Positions 62,662-64,000 of a stretch of 64,000 nucleotides of DNA are shown one piece after another; position 1 is the first letter of the stretch, and each line of letters starts with the position of its first letter. The notes beneath the pieces were generated by a model, which was not told the origin of the DNA, searched no databases, and worked only from the letters and a program-made list of their open reading frames with translations. The stretch covers positions 3,162,001 to 3,226,000 of the forward strand of contig NC_135141.1 in assembly GCF_051014445.1 (NCBI RefSeq). Direction: 5' to 3'. The translations under genes were made by a program, and so were the position numbers. The DNA is from Colletes latitarsis (Eukaryota; Arthropoda; Insecta; Hymenoptera; Colletidae).

Positions 62662-64000
62662 GGGCATGAGCCAGACCTAACCCAGCCATAACCTGTTTTA
62701 TCCTCTAAAATATTGATCGAAACCAGGTTTTATTGACTGTTACTGTGTGGTACCACATTACTACGTGATTCAAATCCGAAAAAGCCCAGGATCTGGCCAA
62801 CAAGTATGCAAAGAAGTCGAAATCATGAGCGAGATGCGGGCATAACCCAGACCTAACCCAGACCTAACCGGTTTTATCCTCTAAAATATTGATCGAAACC
62901 AGGTTTTGTTGACTGCTACTGTGTGGTACCACATTACTACGTGATTCAAATCCGAAAAAACCCAGGATCTGGCCAACAAGTATGCAAAGAAGGCAAAATC
63001 ATGAGCCAGATGCGCGCATAACCCAGACCTAAACCAGACCTAACCGGTGTCATCCTCTAAAATATTGATCGAAACCAAGTTTAATGGGCCGTTTCAGTGT
63101 GGTCCCACATTACTAAGTGACTCAAACCCGAAAAAACCCAGGATCTGACCAACGAGTATGCGAAGAAGGCAAAATCATGAGCCAGATGCGTGCATAACTC
63201 AGACCTAACCCAGACCTAACCGGTTTTATCCTGTAAAATATTGATCGAAACCAGCTTTAATTGACTGTTTCAATGTGGTACAACATTACTACGTGATTCA
63301 AATTCGAGAAAACCCACGATCTGGCCAACAAGTATGCGAAGAAGGCAAAATCATGAGCCAGATGCGGGCATAAGCCAGACCTAACCCAGACCTAACCGGT
63401 TTTATCCTCTAAAATATTGATCGGAACCAGCTTTAATTGACTGTTTCAATGTGGTACAACATTACTACGTGATTCAAACCCGAAGAAACCCAGGATCTGG
63501 CCAACATGTGTGCAAAGAAGGCAAAATCATGAGCCAGATGCGGGCATAACCCAGACCTAACCCAGACCTAACCGGTGTTATCCTCCAAAATATTGATCGA
63601 AACCAGGTTTAGTTGACTGTTTCGTTGTGGTACCGCATTACTACGCCATTCCAACAGGGTAAAACCCAGGTTCTGGCCAACAAGTATGCGATGAAGGCAA
63701 AATCTTGAGCCAGATGCGGGCATAAGCCAGACCTAACCCAGACCTAACCGGTTTTATCCTCTAAAATATTGATCGAAACCAGGTTTAGTTGACTGTTTCG
63801 TTGTGGTACCGCATTACTACGTGATTCAAACAGGGTAAAACCCAGGTTCTGGCCAACAAGTATGCGATGAAGGCTGAATCATGATCGAGATGCGGGCATA
63901 ACCCAGACCTAATCCAAACCTAACCGGTGTCATCCTCTAAAATATTGATCGAAACCAAGTTTAATGGGCCGTTTCAGTGTGGTATCACATTACTACGTGA
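62662..64000. repeat. Divergent-domain block 1, second copy (cut by window end)
   Basis: This matches 56,522 onward at an offset of 6,140, then 5,788 after loss of two monomers. The F pair reappears at 63,654 and 63,830. Differences are few (for example ttgactgtttc for ttgattgtttc). The repeat continues beyond the window. Confidence 0.84.

Larger units (their letters stand above)
1..64000. repeat. Tandem satellite array, ~176-bp monomer, fills the whole window
   Basis: A single monomer of about 176 bp is repeated head-to-tail from the first to the last base. The landmark caggatctgg recurs, for example, at 51, 216, 392, 568, 733, 909, 1085, 1261, 1427, 1603, 1779, 1955, 2131, 2296, 2472 and 2634, so spacings are 176, 165 or close variants. 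I saw no inverted monomers, no transposon insertion and no unique spacer. Such long arrays of nucleosome-scale monomers are typical of eukaryotic centromeric or pericentromeric satellites; the location is inferred, the array itself is seen directly. I do not recognise the family and cannot name the species. One consensus monomer is about 45% GC with about seven CpG sites. Confidence 0.97.
56511..64000. repeat. Divergent satellite domain (older or flanking part of the array)
   Basis: The same monomer continues in the same phase and orientation but carries many more private differences. Typical changes are gttactgtgtgg or gtttcgttgtgg in place of gtttcaatgtgg, gtggtacaac in place of gtggtttaac, ggttctgg or gggtctgg in place of ggatctgg, and aagtatgcaaag in place of aagtatgcgaag. 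The tgtggtttaac form that marks A monomers is absent here. Periods also differ (8-mer, 9-mer). Satellite edges are commonly older and less homogenised than cores; whether this is the physical edge cannot be judged because the window ends inside it. Confidence 0.8.

Noticed and set aside
1..64000. CRISPR array
   Set aside because: The repeats are contiguous 176-bp monomers with no short repeat plus unique spacer structure, and no cas genes are present.
1..64000. Transposon or LTR insertions, tRNA or rRNA genes
   Set aside because: Satellite phase is continuous through the window; nothing interrupts the landmark spacing except multiples of the monomer, 11-bp or 3-bp steps and single-base indels.
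1..64000. Assignment to a known satellite such as alpha satellite or Arabidopsis CEN180
   Set aside because: Only the monomer length is similar; the sequence itself did not look like either, and I had no search tool to test other families.

Overview
The whole 64-kb window is one uninterrupted tandem satellite array. I find no gene, RNA gene, transposon or unique sequence. The basic unit is a monomer of about 176 bp (a common 165-bp form lacks one 11-bp subrepeat), about 45% GC by counting one consensus unit, always head-to-tail in the same orientation. The window should hold roughly 365 to 370 monomers (estimated from length). This organisation points to a eukaryotic centromeric or pericentromeric (less likely subtelomeric) heterochromatin block. 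I do not recognise the monomer as a named family, so I assign no species.

Monomers fall into subtypes. A type reads tgtggtttaacattactacg and then cccgaggaaaccc; B type reads gtggtaccacattactacg and then cccgaaaaaaccc and carries a GGTACC site. A and B often alternate, giving a loose dimer of about 341 to 352 bp. A rarer C monomer (ctaagtttagtgg, with a 3-bp deletion giving ggccaagtatg) appears about 22 times. A divergent D monomer (gtgtaaccgacta) appears 13 times, always directly after a C. F monomers (acagggtaaaaccc) occur only in the right-hand 8 kb.

The monomers are arranged in a succession of higher-order repeats (HORs). At 1-13.3 kb a 2,583-bp, 15-monomer HOR (alpha) occurs twice at the start and again at 9.3 kb, separated by mixed blocks that contain a 1,724-bp duplication. 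At 15.2-30.6 kb there is a 5.88-kb, 34-monomer HOR (beta) in three copies; the third lacks 682 bp and is truncated. At 29.7-33.5 kb a 1,892-bp, 11-monomer unit is duplicated, followed by short gamma cassettes of 693 and 869 bp. At 35.3-43.8 kb there is a 3,814-bp, 22-monomer HOR in two full copies and one partial copy. At 43.8-44.4 kb one A-type monomer is repeated three times. At 45.8-55.2 kb there is a 2,908-bp, 17-monomer HOR (delta), interrupted by a segment that matches the 3.8-kb HOR.

Near 56.5 kb the array changes character. From there to 64 kb the monomers are more diverged, with different subtype mixes and their own periods (8-mer 1,397 bp, 9-mer about 1,585 bp, and a larger repeat displaced by 6,140/5,788 bp). 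This looks like the transition from a recently homogenised core to an older flank. The many overlapping open frames of 63 to 112 codons on both strands are by-products of the repeat and are not annotated as genes. All block edges were placed by eye and may be off by tens of bases.
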